The translations under genes and the position numbers were made by a program. DNA of 64,000 bases from Magnetovibrio sp. (GTDB taxonomy: Bacteria; Pseudomonadota; Alphaproteobacteria; Rhodospirillales; Magnetovibrionaceae). Positions 17,459-25,372 of the stretch are shown piece after piece (the first letter of the stretch is position 1; every line of letters starts with the position of its first letter). The stretch spans positions 1 through 64,000 of the forward strand of contig JANQJR010000035.1 in NCBI GenBank assembly GCA_028281525.1. Reading direction: 5' to 3'. Below the pieces are notes generated by a model. That model was not told the DNA's origin and did no database searches. It saw only the letters and a program-made list of their open reading frames with translations.

Positions 17459-18289
17459 TCATTGCAGATCGCCCCGGCGGAACAGCACGAAGCCGATGGC
17501 GGCGCACAGCGTGCCGAACACCGCCGGATACAGGAACCCATAGATCAGAAATCCCGTGCGCCCCAACGCATCGAGGATCACATGGGCCGCCGGCCCCATT
17601 AGGATCAATTCCGGGTCGAACACCAGCATGGATGCGGTGCGGAACACCTGCATGGGGTTGAGCAGCGAAATGCCCACCACCAATTCCGGCGGCATCTGTT
17701 CGCGCACCATCGCGCCCAACAAGATCAGATCCAGGAACAACAACAAAACCAGCCACACGGTGAACGCCGCACCCTGCGCCACGTCGGAGGTTTTGGCGAT
17801 GGTGGAAATCAACATTCCCAAACCCAAAAAGCACCAGGTGAGGGATACCAGCAAGCCGGTACTGAAAAAGAACTCCACCCACGGCACATCGAAGCCCCGG
17901 ACCGCCGCCCAAATCACCGCCAACACCACCGCCAGGAATACCGGCAAGAACACGATCACATAACGCCCCAAAAGCTTGCCCCAATACCAAGCGCCCAAGG
18001 AAACCGGCAGCGCCAACATGTATTCCAGTACGCCCGCTTCGCGGTCGCCCGCGACGGAGCGCACCATGGTGATCAAAATGAAGATCGGCAAGATCGCCAT
18101 ACAGATCTGAATGTAGGTGGTGAGCGTGCGCGACAATCCCGTAAAGCCCATGACGCGCGAGTCCGTGAGGCCGGAAACCAGCAGCAGCACCATCACGGCG
18201 CCGAAGACCAGCGCATAAACCAAAAACCAGCGCGCGCGGATGGATTCCGTGAATTCCAGTTGCGCCGTGTGCAGAAGGGTTTTGAGCAT
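17459..18289 (-). CDS. nosY: NosY, ABC transporter permease for CuZ maturation
   Basis: A 276-residue polytopic membrane protein with six hydrophobic segments of the ABC-2 permease type. RSVAGDREAGVLEYMLALPVS near residue 80 is the conserved cytoplasmic loop of NosY-like permeases. With NosF (ATPase) and periplasmic NosD it forms the NosDFY complex needed for assembly of the CuZ centre of nitrous oxide reductase. It follows nosL by 35 bases; that junction carries a 13-base direct repeat with 19-base period that includes the nosL stop codon. Confidence 0.9.
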   Translation of the reverse strand: MLKTLLHTAQLEFTESIRARWFLVYALVFGAVMVLLLVSGLTDSRVMGFTGLSRTLTTYIQICMAILPIFILITMVRSVAGDREAGVLEYMLALPVSLGAWYWGKLLGRYVIVFLPVFLAVVLAVIWAAVRGFDVPWVEFFFSTGLLVSLTWCFLGLGMLISTIAKTSDVAQGAAFTVWLVLLLFLDLILLGAMVREQMPPELVVGISLLNPMQVFRTASMLVFDPELILMGPAAHVILDALGRTGFLIYGFLYPAVFGTLCAAIGFVLFRRGDLQ

Positions 18290-18324
18290 ATCCGAGAGCT
18301 TATCGTTATTTCGGGAGCTTATCG

Positions 18325-18810
18325 TTACTTGTGACGTTCTGGAGTTCTGCAGATGTGGTTCGGCCCTTTGGCCAGAATGCCGTTCGTCATGGCGACGAAA
18401 TCGATGCTGTCCGGCCCGGCCTGGGATGCGGGTATGGCGGTGTAATTATAGTTCATGGGTGAAAATTTTCCTCTGGCGTATCGTGCCTCGCGGGCGTTGA
18501 GCCACACCACATTTTCACGCGTGCTGCCTTCTCCGGCCACCCAGATTTCCGTGGTTGGGTCCCCGGCCCATGTTTGTGCGTTGAGCCAATTCACCGCACA
18601 GCCGATATCGTCGAATTTATAGAGCTTGCGTTTCTCACCACCACGCACTTCGGCGACGAAGCGCGGATCGCTGATGAACATCTTGCACAGTTCACAGACA
18701 TCGCGGTCCCAATGAACATCTTCCGGTCCCGTCTTCTCGCCACTCCAACAGGCGCTCAAAGTCAGAACGATACTTGCGATCATCATGCGTGTAAGTGATT
18801 TCAGCATCAT
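18325..18810 (-). CDS. nosL: NosL, copper-binding lipoprotein
   Basis: A 161-residue lipoprotein: the signal peptide ends in lipobox LSAC, and a conserved Cys/Met segment DVCELCKMFISDPRF near residue 37 is the Cu(I)-binding signature of NosL. C-terminal blocks SPMNYNYTAIP and ILAKGPNHIC also fit. NosL delivers copper to apo-NosZ or NosD in the periplasm. The ATG at 18810 overlaps the nosF stop (ATGA). Confidence 0.92.
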   Translation of the reverse strand: MMLKSLTRMMIASIVLTLSACWSGEKTGPEDVHWDRDVCELCKMFISDPRFVAEVRGGEKRKLYKFDDIGCAVNWLNAQTWAGDPTTEIWVAGEGSTRENVVWLNAREARYARGKFSPMNYNYTAIPASQAGPDSIDFVAMTNGILAKGPNHICRTPERHK

Positions 18811-19649
18811 TTCAGCTCCAAGCTGTCGATGAGACCGGCGTAGCGCGACATCATCCCCAAAAACCGCAAGCGGTCCGGCCCTGCCACGGTGCCGGTCCAA
18901 TGCACGCCGTCGCCGTTGGTGAAGCCCCACTCGGCTAAGGACTTGGCCAGCGCACCCTCGGACCGTGTCAACGTGAGCTTACAAGTCTGCACCGCGGACG
19001 GGTCCACCGTGTCGGCGACATGATCGTCCAGCACCACCTTGCCCCGGTCCAGTTCGATCACCCGGTTGACCAAGGCGGCGATTTCGTCGATGCGGTGGCT
19101 GGACATCAACATCACCGTGCCGTCCAGCCGCTCCGACAACAGGTCGAAGAAAATCTTGCGCGATTCCGGGTCCAGGTTCGCCGCCGGTTCGTCCATCACC
19201 AAGATGTCGCTGTCGCGGCCCAAAGCGATGCCGATCAAAAGTTTTTGTTTTTGTCCACCCGAAAGCTTGACGAACGGTTGGGTGCGAATAGCGTCCATGT
19301 TCAGGCCCAAACGGGTGGCGATGTCCTCCATACGGGCCGGATCGCTTTTGCAAACGTTGGCGGAAAAATGGATCAGCTCACCCACTGGAATTTTCAACGG
19401 CGGCGGCAATTGCGGCACAAACCCGATCCGCGCCAGCACGCCCTGGCGGTCCTGGCGCGGGTCGACGCCATCGACACGAACCTCACCCCGACAAACGTAT
19501 TCGCCCAGCAAACAACGGATCAGCGTGGTTTTGCCCGCACCGTTGGAGCCCACCAAAGCGACCCGCGCACCGGGGTCGAGGCGTAGCGCAATATCATCGA
19601 GCACCGCGCGGCGTTGAAAGGTCTTCGATACGGAACGAAATTCGATCAT
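18807..19649 (-). CDS. nosF: NosF, ABC transporter ATPase
   Basis: A 280-residue ABC ATPase: Walker A GSNGAGKTT at residues 35-43, signature LSGGQKQKLL near residue 128, Walker B DILVMDEPAANLDPE near residue 150 and a switch His in SSHRID. It energises the NosDFY copper/sulfur assembly system for the CuZ site. It starts 22 bases after nosH with a GAGGA ribosome-binding sequence and is coupled to nosL downstream. Confidence 0.92.
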   Translation of the reverse strand: MIEFRSVSKTFQRRAVLDDIALRLDPGARVALVGSNGAGKTTLIRCLLGEYVCRGEVRVDGVDPRQDRQGVLARIGFVPQLPPPLKIPVGELIHFSANVCKSDPARMEDIATRLGLNMDAIRTQPFVKLSGGQKQKLLIGIALGRDSDILVMDEPAANLDPESRKIFFDLLSERLDGTVMLMSSHRIDEIAALVNRVIELDRGKVVLDDHVADTVDPSAVQTCKLTLTRSEGALAKSLAEWGFTNGDGVHWTGTVAGPDRLRFLGMMSRYAGLIDSLELK

Positions 19650-19671
19650 GAGGTCCTCATTCCCGCCAAGC

Positions 19672-20646
19672 CTAGAGAAGCTTGTTCAGCCCCTTGATGT
19701 CGAAGTTCAAGGAGTTTGTCGGGCAGATGTCGACGCACATGCCGCAGCGGGTGCAATCGGGACCCAGAGCCGTGATGTCCTTGAGTGCGAACCCCTTCTT
19801 GGTCGGCTCCAGCACATGGGGCACCATGCAAACCTGACGGCAATCGCCTTCGTGCAGGCAATCCTTCAGGTCATACTTCACATAAACCGGCGAGGTGATG
19901 CCGACCATGCCGTAGGTCAAGCCGATGGGGCACATGTAACGGCACCACGCGCGCCGGGTGACGAATACTTCGTACGCCAACAAGGCGAATACCCAGATCA
20001 GCGCCAAGCCGGGACCGTAGATCAAGGCGCGCGATAGGATACCCACTGGGGAAATCGCCTCGAACACGGTGTAACCAGTACCGAACGCCAGCCCAGCGAA
20101 GATCACGTATAGGACCGTGCGCACGCCCCGGTGCATCGTCAGGTCGCGCACCAGTTTCATTTCCACCAGACGCAGATGGATTTTTTCCGCAAATTCCGAC
20201 AACAGGTGGTACGGGCACACCCACGAACAAAATGTGCGCCCGCCAAGGACCCACCACAGGATCAACACCGTGACCGTGCCGATCACCAGGTTGATGAGAA
20301 TTTCCTTGAACGCAAGCATCACCTGCAGTGCGGCATTCAAGTCTGCGAAGTGAAAGCCCATGACGCGGGACGCCGAGAGCGAGCCTTCGATCAGTTGGAT
20401 ATCCAAAGAAAACGATATCACGAACAACGCATTCACGATGATGATCGAAGCCCAGCGGCGATTGCGCCATTTATAGGACATCTTGCGGTCGCGTTCGGCT
20501 TTGATCGCGGCGACCCGTTCCTTCTTGCCTTTGATGTCGCGTTTGGCTTCATGAATGACGCGGGCTTGTGGCGCATAGAGGCTGTCGTGCGGTTTGCGGC
20601 CCGGCTCGCGGCCGAACATCTGGGCGATGGAGGACAACATGCTCAT
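19672..20646 (-). CDS. nosH: NosH, NapH-like membrane polyferredoxin
   Basis: A 324-residue protein with about four transmembrane helices. It has two CxxxCP membrane-edge motifs (CSWVCPYH and CRYMCPIG) and C-terminal cysteine sets including CTRCGMCVDICP for 4Fe-4S clusters. It resembles NapH and the C-terminal half of NosR. In clade II nos operons NosG/NosH are thought to form a menaquinol-linked electron route to the periplasm, replacing NosR. The ATG at 20646 overlaps the nosG stop by four bases. The presence of MenA in this window fits that model. Confidence 0.87.
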   Translation of the reverse strand: MSMLSSIAQMFGREPGRKPHDSLYAPQARVIHEAKRDIKGKKERVAAIKAERDRKMSYKWRNRRWASIIIVNALFVISFSLDIQLIEGSLSASRVMGFHFADLNAALQVMLAFKEILINLVIGTVTVLILWWVLGGRTFCSWVCPYHLLSEFAEKIHLRLVEMKLVRDLTMHRGVRTVLYVIFAGLAFGTGYTVFEAISPVGILSRALIYGPGLALIWVFALLAYEVFVTRRAWCRYMCPIGLTYGMVGITSPVYVKYDLKDCLHEGDCRQVCMVPHVLEPTKKGFALKDITALGPDCTRCGMCVDICPTNSLNFDIKGLNKLL

Positions 20647-21413
20647 ACCCGGTCCTCCCACATCATGCGGATTGTGACCGTGATCGCCGCTTCATCCACG
20701 GGGCAGATCATTTCGCACATGCCGCAGCCCACGCATTTCTCCGTGACCACCGGAGTGCGGGCGGGGTCCAGCGGATCGCGGCTCACGCGTTCCAGATAAA
20801 TCGCCTCCTCGATCGGGCATTCGCGCACACACAAATCGCACAGCTCCAAATCGTACGGATGATCCGCGATGCGGATCGGGGTCCAGCGGTCCACGTGCAT
20901 ATAGCGGTGCAACCCGGGGAAGTCCGCGCCGCGCGCCAAGCCCTTGAAGCCCTTGCCTTGGCGCGCGAGACACGCATGTGGACGGGTGAGTTCGGCAAGC
21001 CCCATGCGCACCTGTTCCTTTTTGTCCACGTCATGGGACAGCGCGCCGGTGGGGCACGCCAGAACACACTGCACCGCATCGCAGGAAAAATCGCAGGCCT
21101 GGGTGCGCGCATCGATGTACGGCGCGCCGACGCCGAACCCTTCGTCCAGATCGCCCAACTTGACCGCTTCGACGGGACAGACTTGCACGCATTGGCCGCA
21201 CTTGATGCAGGCGGCGAGGAACGGCTGTTCTTCGATCGCGCCGGGCGGACGCAGCCGTTCCGCCCATTTCTTGACCACCGGGAAGAAGCCCAACAGCGCG
21301 GCCCCGACCACAACCGCGCCCGCGCCGATGGAGCGCAGCACGCGGCGGCGTTCGCGCAGTTGGCGGACCGTAATCGGTTTTTTCGCAGGTGATGGTGGTT
21401 TCGCTTCGGACAT
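20643..21413 (-). CDS. nosG: NosG, NapG-like periplasmic ferredoxin
   Basis: A 256-residue protein with an N-terminal signal-anchor that has a twin-Arg-like stretch (RRRVLRSIGAGA) and four cysteine clusters for 4Fe-4S centres, including CIKCGQCVQVCP, CDLCVRECP and CVGCGMCEMICP. It is NapG/NosG-like and would pass electrons from membrane NosH into the periplasm. The N-terminal motif lacks the usual Phe after x, so Tat export is plausible but not certain. It lies between nosD and nosH with short spacing. Confidence 0.87.
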   Translation of the reverse strand: MSEAKPPSPAKKPITVRQLRERRRVLRSIGAGAVVVGAALLGFFPVVKKWAERLRPPGAIEEQPFLAACIKCGQCVQVCPVEAVKLGDLDEGFGVGAPYIDARTQACDFSCDAVQCVLACPTGALSHDVDKKEQVRMGLAELTRPHACLARQGKGFKGLARGADFPGLHRYMHVDRWTPIRIADHPYDLELCDLCVRECPIEEAIYLERVSRDPLDPARTPVVTEKCVGCGMCEMICPVDEAAITVTIRMMWEDRV

Positions 21414-21429
21414 TGCCTGAGCCTCACTC

Positions 21430-22797
21430 TTATTCTTTCATATATTTCGGCACGCGTTGGGACAAACCGAACGGATCGTACTTCAATTTCTCGTCATCTC
21501 CGGATTCGTCCGTTTGCCTGTCCGCGCGCGCCACCTGCACATCCGGTGTCATTTTCGGCCGCGGATCGTTCAACAGCACGATGGGCTCGGAAAACGGGGC
21601 GAGCCGTTCCAGAAAGTCGAGCATGGTCAAAACCGCAGACCCCTTGAAGAAGGATGCCGCCGGAACGTCCATCCATAGCCGGTCGGCGTAGACGCGCTTT
21701 TCGTGTGCGCTGTCGCCGACGCCGTCGCCGTCTTGGTCGAAGCCCTGATAATCATCCCAGTAATTGCCGTCCCAGGCATTGCGTTGGGCGCTGGCGCCGG
21801 CATTGACGGACACCTGCACATAGTTGGATTCGAACCGGTTGTCTTCCAGTTCGTTGCCGGTCCAGTCGTTGTGGAACAAGACGCCGATGGAATTGAACGC
21901 CAAGCGGTTGGCGTGAATGCGGTTGGTGGTGTCGGGCTGATACGGCGAAACGTCCAGGTAAATGCCCGTGGCGCAATAGACGATGGTGTTGTTTTCCAGC
22001 GTCACGTCGCTGCTTTCCTTCATGCCGATGCCCATGCCGGTCGCACCGAGCCCATGGGAAATGCGGTTGTTTCTCAAAACAACGCTGTCCGAATACATCA
22101 AGAAAGCGCCGACGGAATTGGCTTCGAAGCGGTTGTTTTTGACCAGATTGTACTGCGCGTACATGAAGTGCAGGCCGTAGCGTCCGCCGGTGATGAAATT
22201 GTTGGCGATGACGTTGTCCTCGGAATACCACACCACCAGGTCGCGTGCATTGGCGATGGTGTTGTCTTCGATACGGTTTTCATTGCTGTACCAAAGCCGC
22301 ATGCCGTCACCGCGCACGCCCAGGTCGAACGGTTTCGAAGAGATGCGGTTGCGCGCAATCACGTTATTGTTGGACTGTTGAATATCGATGCCGAACAGTG
22401 CGTCGGTGATGACGTTGTCCTTGATGACGTTGTAATTGCCGCGCACCTGAATCCCGGAATCCAGATCGTTGTGGGATTCGCCCGTGTTGGTGAGATGCAG
22501 ATTGCGCACAGTCGCGCCGTCGGCTTTGAGCACGATCACGCTGCCGGTTCCACCGGCATCGATGGTGACTTGGCCTTGACCGTCAAGTGTGACGGCCTTG
22601 TCGATCAGCAGCGGTCCTGCGTACACGCCGGGAGGCGGCGTGATGACATCGCCTGGCTTTGCCTCATCAATGAGGGGCTGCAGGTTGGGAGTGACAGATC
22701 CAGCAGCCAAAGACGACGTCATCACGCCAAACGCAAGGACGATCAGTCCCGCGACTTTTCCAAACATGCGATACGGACCGCACATAACCGTATCCAC
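21430..22797 (-). CDS. nosD: NosD, periplasmic right-handed beta-helix copper maturation protein
   Basis: About 455 residues with a signal peptide (GLIVLAFGVMTSSLAAG) and a long series of parallel beta-helix coils with repeated N-x-I-x-x-N rungs, for example YNVIKDNVIT, NNVIARNRIS and VTLENNTIVYCATGI, as in CASH/PbH1 proteins. NosD works with NosFY and NosL to build CuZ. The start is uncertain: GTG at 22797, ATG at 22785 and ATG at 22767 are all possible, and none has a strong Shine-Dalgarno sequence. The C-terminal tail after the helix is charged. Confidence 0.9.
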   Translation of the reverse strand: MDTVMCGPYRMFGKVAGLIVLAFGVMTSSLAAGSVTPNLQPLIDEAKPGDVITPPPGVYAGPLLIDKAVTLDGQGQVTIDAGGTGSVIVLKADGATVRNLHLTNTGESHNDLDSGIQVRGNYNVIKDNVITDALFGIDIQQSNNNVIARNRISSKPFDLGVRGDGMRLWYSNENRIEDNTIANARDLVVWYSEDNVIANNFITGGRYGLHFMYAQYNLVKNNRFEANSVGAFLMYSDSVVLRNNRISHGLGATGMGIGMKESSDVTLENNTIVYCATGIYLDVSPYQPDTTNRIHANRLAFNSIGVLFHNDWTGNELEDNRFESNYVQVSVNAGASAQRNAWDGNYWDDYQGFDQDGDGVGDSAHEKRVYADRLWMDVPAASFFKGSAVLTMLDFLERLAPFSEPIVLLNDPRPKMTPDVQVARADRQTDESGDDEKLKYDPFGLSQRVPKYMKE

Positions 22798-22803
22798 GAC
22801 AGC

Positions 22804-23796
22804 CTAGCCGTCGTCTCCCGTTTCTATGAGGTGTTTGCGCCTGAGCAACGCCGCCAACGCCAACGCCAACGATGACGCCGCCAGCAGGCCGAACCCGTAG
22901 TGCGGATAGGAGTAGGTGAAGAACTGCGCCACCTTGCCTTGACCCAAAACGGTCGGCATGAACGGCTTCAAGGTAAACGCCCCCATTTCATGGAGGCTAT
23001 GGCCGAACCACCATAGCCATGCGGCGTAATCGACGATGAAAAAGACCGGCAACAAGATCGGCATCAAAACCGTCAGCCAATACACGATCTTGTTGCGGCC
23101 CACACCCCACATCAAAACGAGCAGCGACACGATCAAGCCGCCAAAGGCGGCATAGGTTGCCGTTGTCATGATTTCGACACTGCGCTGATTGACTTCAATC
23201 TCCCGGAAATAACGCCCCAAAGCTTCGTCATAGCCTTGCCTCATCATTTCTATTCCGGACCAACTCTCATACTCATCCGGTTCCAGGTCCATGGTGGAGA
23301 CCACGTCATAGACATAGTTCGGCGACAGGTATTTGTGCCCGCCTTCCGTGAACAAAGAGGCCGACATCCATGCGGCGATGGCGACGCCGCCCACAGTCAT
23401 CACAATCGTTCGTCGTCGTGCGCCTGGAACGACGAACACCACGATCATCAGGCCCAACAGCGTAAACACGAACGGCGACAGCAACCGTTCCACCGGACCG
23501 CCTGCGGCGATGGGGTACATGCCGACGTAGTGGTTGATGGCGTCCATTTCGTGTTTGCAGTTGAGTGCTTCGTCCTCTTGTTTTTCGGCGATTTCGACCT
23601 TCTTACAGCCGTTGAACACCCCGTCCATGTGGAAGTGGATGCGGATGCCCTGGGGGAACGCGGCTTCCGGATATTGCGGGGCCGTCAGCGACACCCACCA
23701 CGTCGGTGCGACGTAAGCAAACGCCAACATCACCAACGCGGCGAACGCTAAGACACGCACGATCAGCATGCGGTTGGGAGCTTGGGGGTCGGTCAT
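22804..23796 (-). CDS. NosB-like membrane protein of the nos cluster
   Basis: A 330-residue membrane protein with about six helices: one N-terminal, a pair around residues 110-150, then three near 215-320. A periplasmic loop of about 75 residues after helix 1 includes IRIHFHMDGVFNGCKKVE. I recognise no catalytic motif. Its place between the nosZ/cytochrome genes and nosD matches nosB of Wolinella-type clade II operons, which encodes a membrane protein of unknown role. Assignment rests on synteny and topology, not on a motif. Conserved His and Cys in the loop could bind metal, which is speculation. Confidence 0.6.
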   Translation of the reverse strand: MTDPQAPNRMLIVRVLAFAALVMLAFAYVAPTWWVSLTAPQYPEAAFPQGIRIHFHMDGVFNGCKKVEIAEKQEDEALNCKHEMDAINHYVGMYPIAAGGPVERLLSPFVFTLLGLMIVVFVVPGARRRTIVMTVGGVAIAAWMSASLFTEGGHKYLSPNYVYDVVSTMDLEPDEYESWSGIEMMRQGYDEALGRYFREIEVNQRSVEIMTTATYAAFGGLIVSLLVLMWGVGRNKIVYWLTVLMPILLPVFFIVDYAAWLWWFGHSLHEMGAFTLKPFMPTVLGQGKVAQFFTYSYPHYGFGLLAASSLALALAALLRRKHLIETGDDG

Positions 23797-23857
23797 GATT
23801 TTTCTTTCAGTCCTTCTCTTGAATTGTGAAGGTTGGTTTTTCGGGGGTTAAGTTTGA

Positions 23858-24571
23858 TCATTCGAAGTCCGGATTCTCCCATCCCGGTTCGCCCAGGTCT
23901 TCCGCCGGCGGCTTTTGGCGCGCAACGAAATCCATCACCGCGCTCATATCTTTATCCGAGAAACCCTGGATCTGTTTGACCATGTCCGGGTTGGCGTTGC
24001 GCCGCTTGCCGTCGCGAATCCACTCGAACTGACGGATCAGGTAATTGTAGTGCTGGCCCTGGATGCGCGGATAGTACTTCTCCGGAATGCCTTCGCCGTT
24101 CTCACCGTGACAACGCACGCAGTTCTCTACGTAGAGCTTTTTACCAAGTTCCAAATCCGTGCCCGGCCCAAGGCCCGGTTCAGGGTTCATCGGCAGCGTG
24201 GCGATATAGGCCGCCACGTCGGCGATGGACTGTGCACCGCCGATGGATTCCGGCAGGGCGAACGGGTACATGGTGGGATTGTCGCGGTTGAGCGCGCGGA
24301 TATCGGCGAGCTGCTTGATGGTCACGTTTTTGTGCTGTCCGGCCAACTGCGGGAAGGTGCCGTCGGTTTGGCCCCAGCCTTCATATAGATGGCACGCGGC
24401 GCAAACCTCATACACTTCGATGCCGTTTTCCAGATTGGGGGTGAGGGTCAAAGCTTCGTCTTGTTCACCGCCGCCTTCATTCCAGCCCTGCTGTGCGAGC
24501 GCGGGGGCGGTCATAACCAGCGCCGCCGTCAGGGCTGCGCCGATAAAGGTCTTTGTGTGTATTTTGATCAT
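23858..24571 (-). CDS. Dihaem cytochrome c, NosC-like
   Basis: A 237-residue exported protein with a clear signal peptide (FIGAALTAALVMTAPALAQ) and two haem-binding sites, CAACH near residue 58 and CVRCH near residue 153, in c4-like repeats. GFSDKDMSAVMDFVA near the C-terminus is the usual last helix of class I cytochromes. GGAG lies upstream of the ATG. Position two genes after nosZ corresponds to nosC1/nosC2 of clade II clusters, so it probably donates electrons to the CuA site of NosZ. Confidence 0.88.
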   Translation of the reverse strand: MIKIHTKTFIGAALTAALVMTAPALAQQGWNEGGGEQDEALTLTPNLENGIEVYEVCAACHLYEGWGQTDGTFPQLAGQHKNVTIKQLADIRALNRDNPTMYPFALPESIGGAQSIADVAAYIATLPMNPEPGLGPGTDLELGKKLYVENCVRCHGENGEGIPEKYYPRIQGQHYNYLIRQFEWIRDGKRRNANPDMVKQIQGFSDKDMSAVMDFVARQKPPAEDLGEPGWENPDFE

Positions 24572-24607
24572 GGTTCACTCCATTTTCGATCAGAGGCTGT
24601 TGGGGGA

Positions 24608-25291
24608 TTATTTTGCGTTGCGGTCCACTTGCGATAAGTAATCGGCCAAGTTGGCGAAATCGTCGTCGCTCATCTTTTTGACGATGCCGTACATGCCCGC
24701 GAGCTTCGGGCCCTTGCGGTCCTTATTGCGGATGTCGACCATTTGCGTGTAGATGTAAGCGCGCTTCTGCCCCGCCACATACGGGTTGCCCTTTAGCGGC
24801 TTCTTGCCTTCCCGGCCGTGACACGCCTTGCACTTTTTCGAATACAGTTTCTTACCGGCTTCGACGCTGGCCGGGTCCAAGGGTTCCTTGGGCGGCTTCA
24901 GGTCGGCGGGCTTTTGTTTGGCCAGCCACTTTGAGATCATCTTCACTTCATCTTTGCTGATACGTCGCTCACCTTCGGCGGTGACCAAGGCCCCTCTCAT
25001 ACCTTCGGATCGCGGATTGCCCGTGGCGTCGGGACTGCCGGTGCGCTTGCCCGAAATGATGTCTTCGATTTGGCGAACCATGTACTTCTCGTCCTGGCCT
25101 GCCAAGTTAGGATAATCCAACATGGCTTTGCGTCCGTTCTTGCCGTGACACGCCATGCAGGTTTTGGTCATATACAGTTTTTTGGCCGGATCGCGCTTGG
25201 GTTTATCGGCGGCGCTTGCCGGCACGGACACCATCAGCGTACTCGCGGCGAATGCGGCGAGAACAATGGATTTCGGGAGATTGCTGCTCAT
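24608..25291 (-). CDS. Dihaem cytochrome c, NosC-like
   Basis: A 227-residue exported protein: signal peptide ending ASAAD, haem sites CMACH near residue 45 and CKACH near residue 150, basic surface (many Lys). KMSDDDFANLADYLSQVD closes the second domain. It is immediately downstream of nosZ (about 80 bases) and paralogous to the next cytochrome. The lysine-rich surface would suit docking to an acidic NosZ face, which is inference. Confidence 0.88.
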   Translation of the reverse strand: MSSNLPKSIVLAAFAASTLMVSVPASAADKPKRDPAKKLYMTKTCMACHGKNGRKAMLDYPNLAGQDEKYMVRQIEDIISGKRTGSPDATGNPRSEGMRGALVTAEGERRISKDEVKMISKWLAKQKPADLKPPKEPLDPASVEAGKKLYSKKCKACHGREGKKPLKGNPYVAGQKRAYIYTQMVDIRNKDRKGPKLAGMYGIVKKMSDDDFANLADYLSQVDRNAK

Positions 25292-25372
25292 TGTTGGTCT
25301 CCAGTTTCATGGAAACGATGGGGGAGCCGGATTGGCGGGCTCCCCCACGTCGTTTTGGTGGTCAAGCAGGCT

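Noticed and set aside
21820..21845. tRNA-like GGATTCGAACCGG string
   Set aside because: It lies inside nosD with no acceptor stem or anticodon arm around it.
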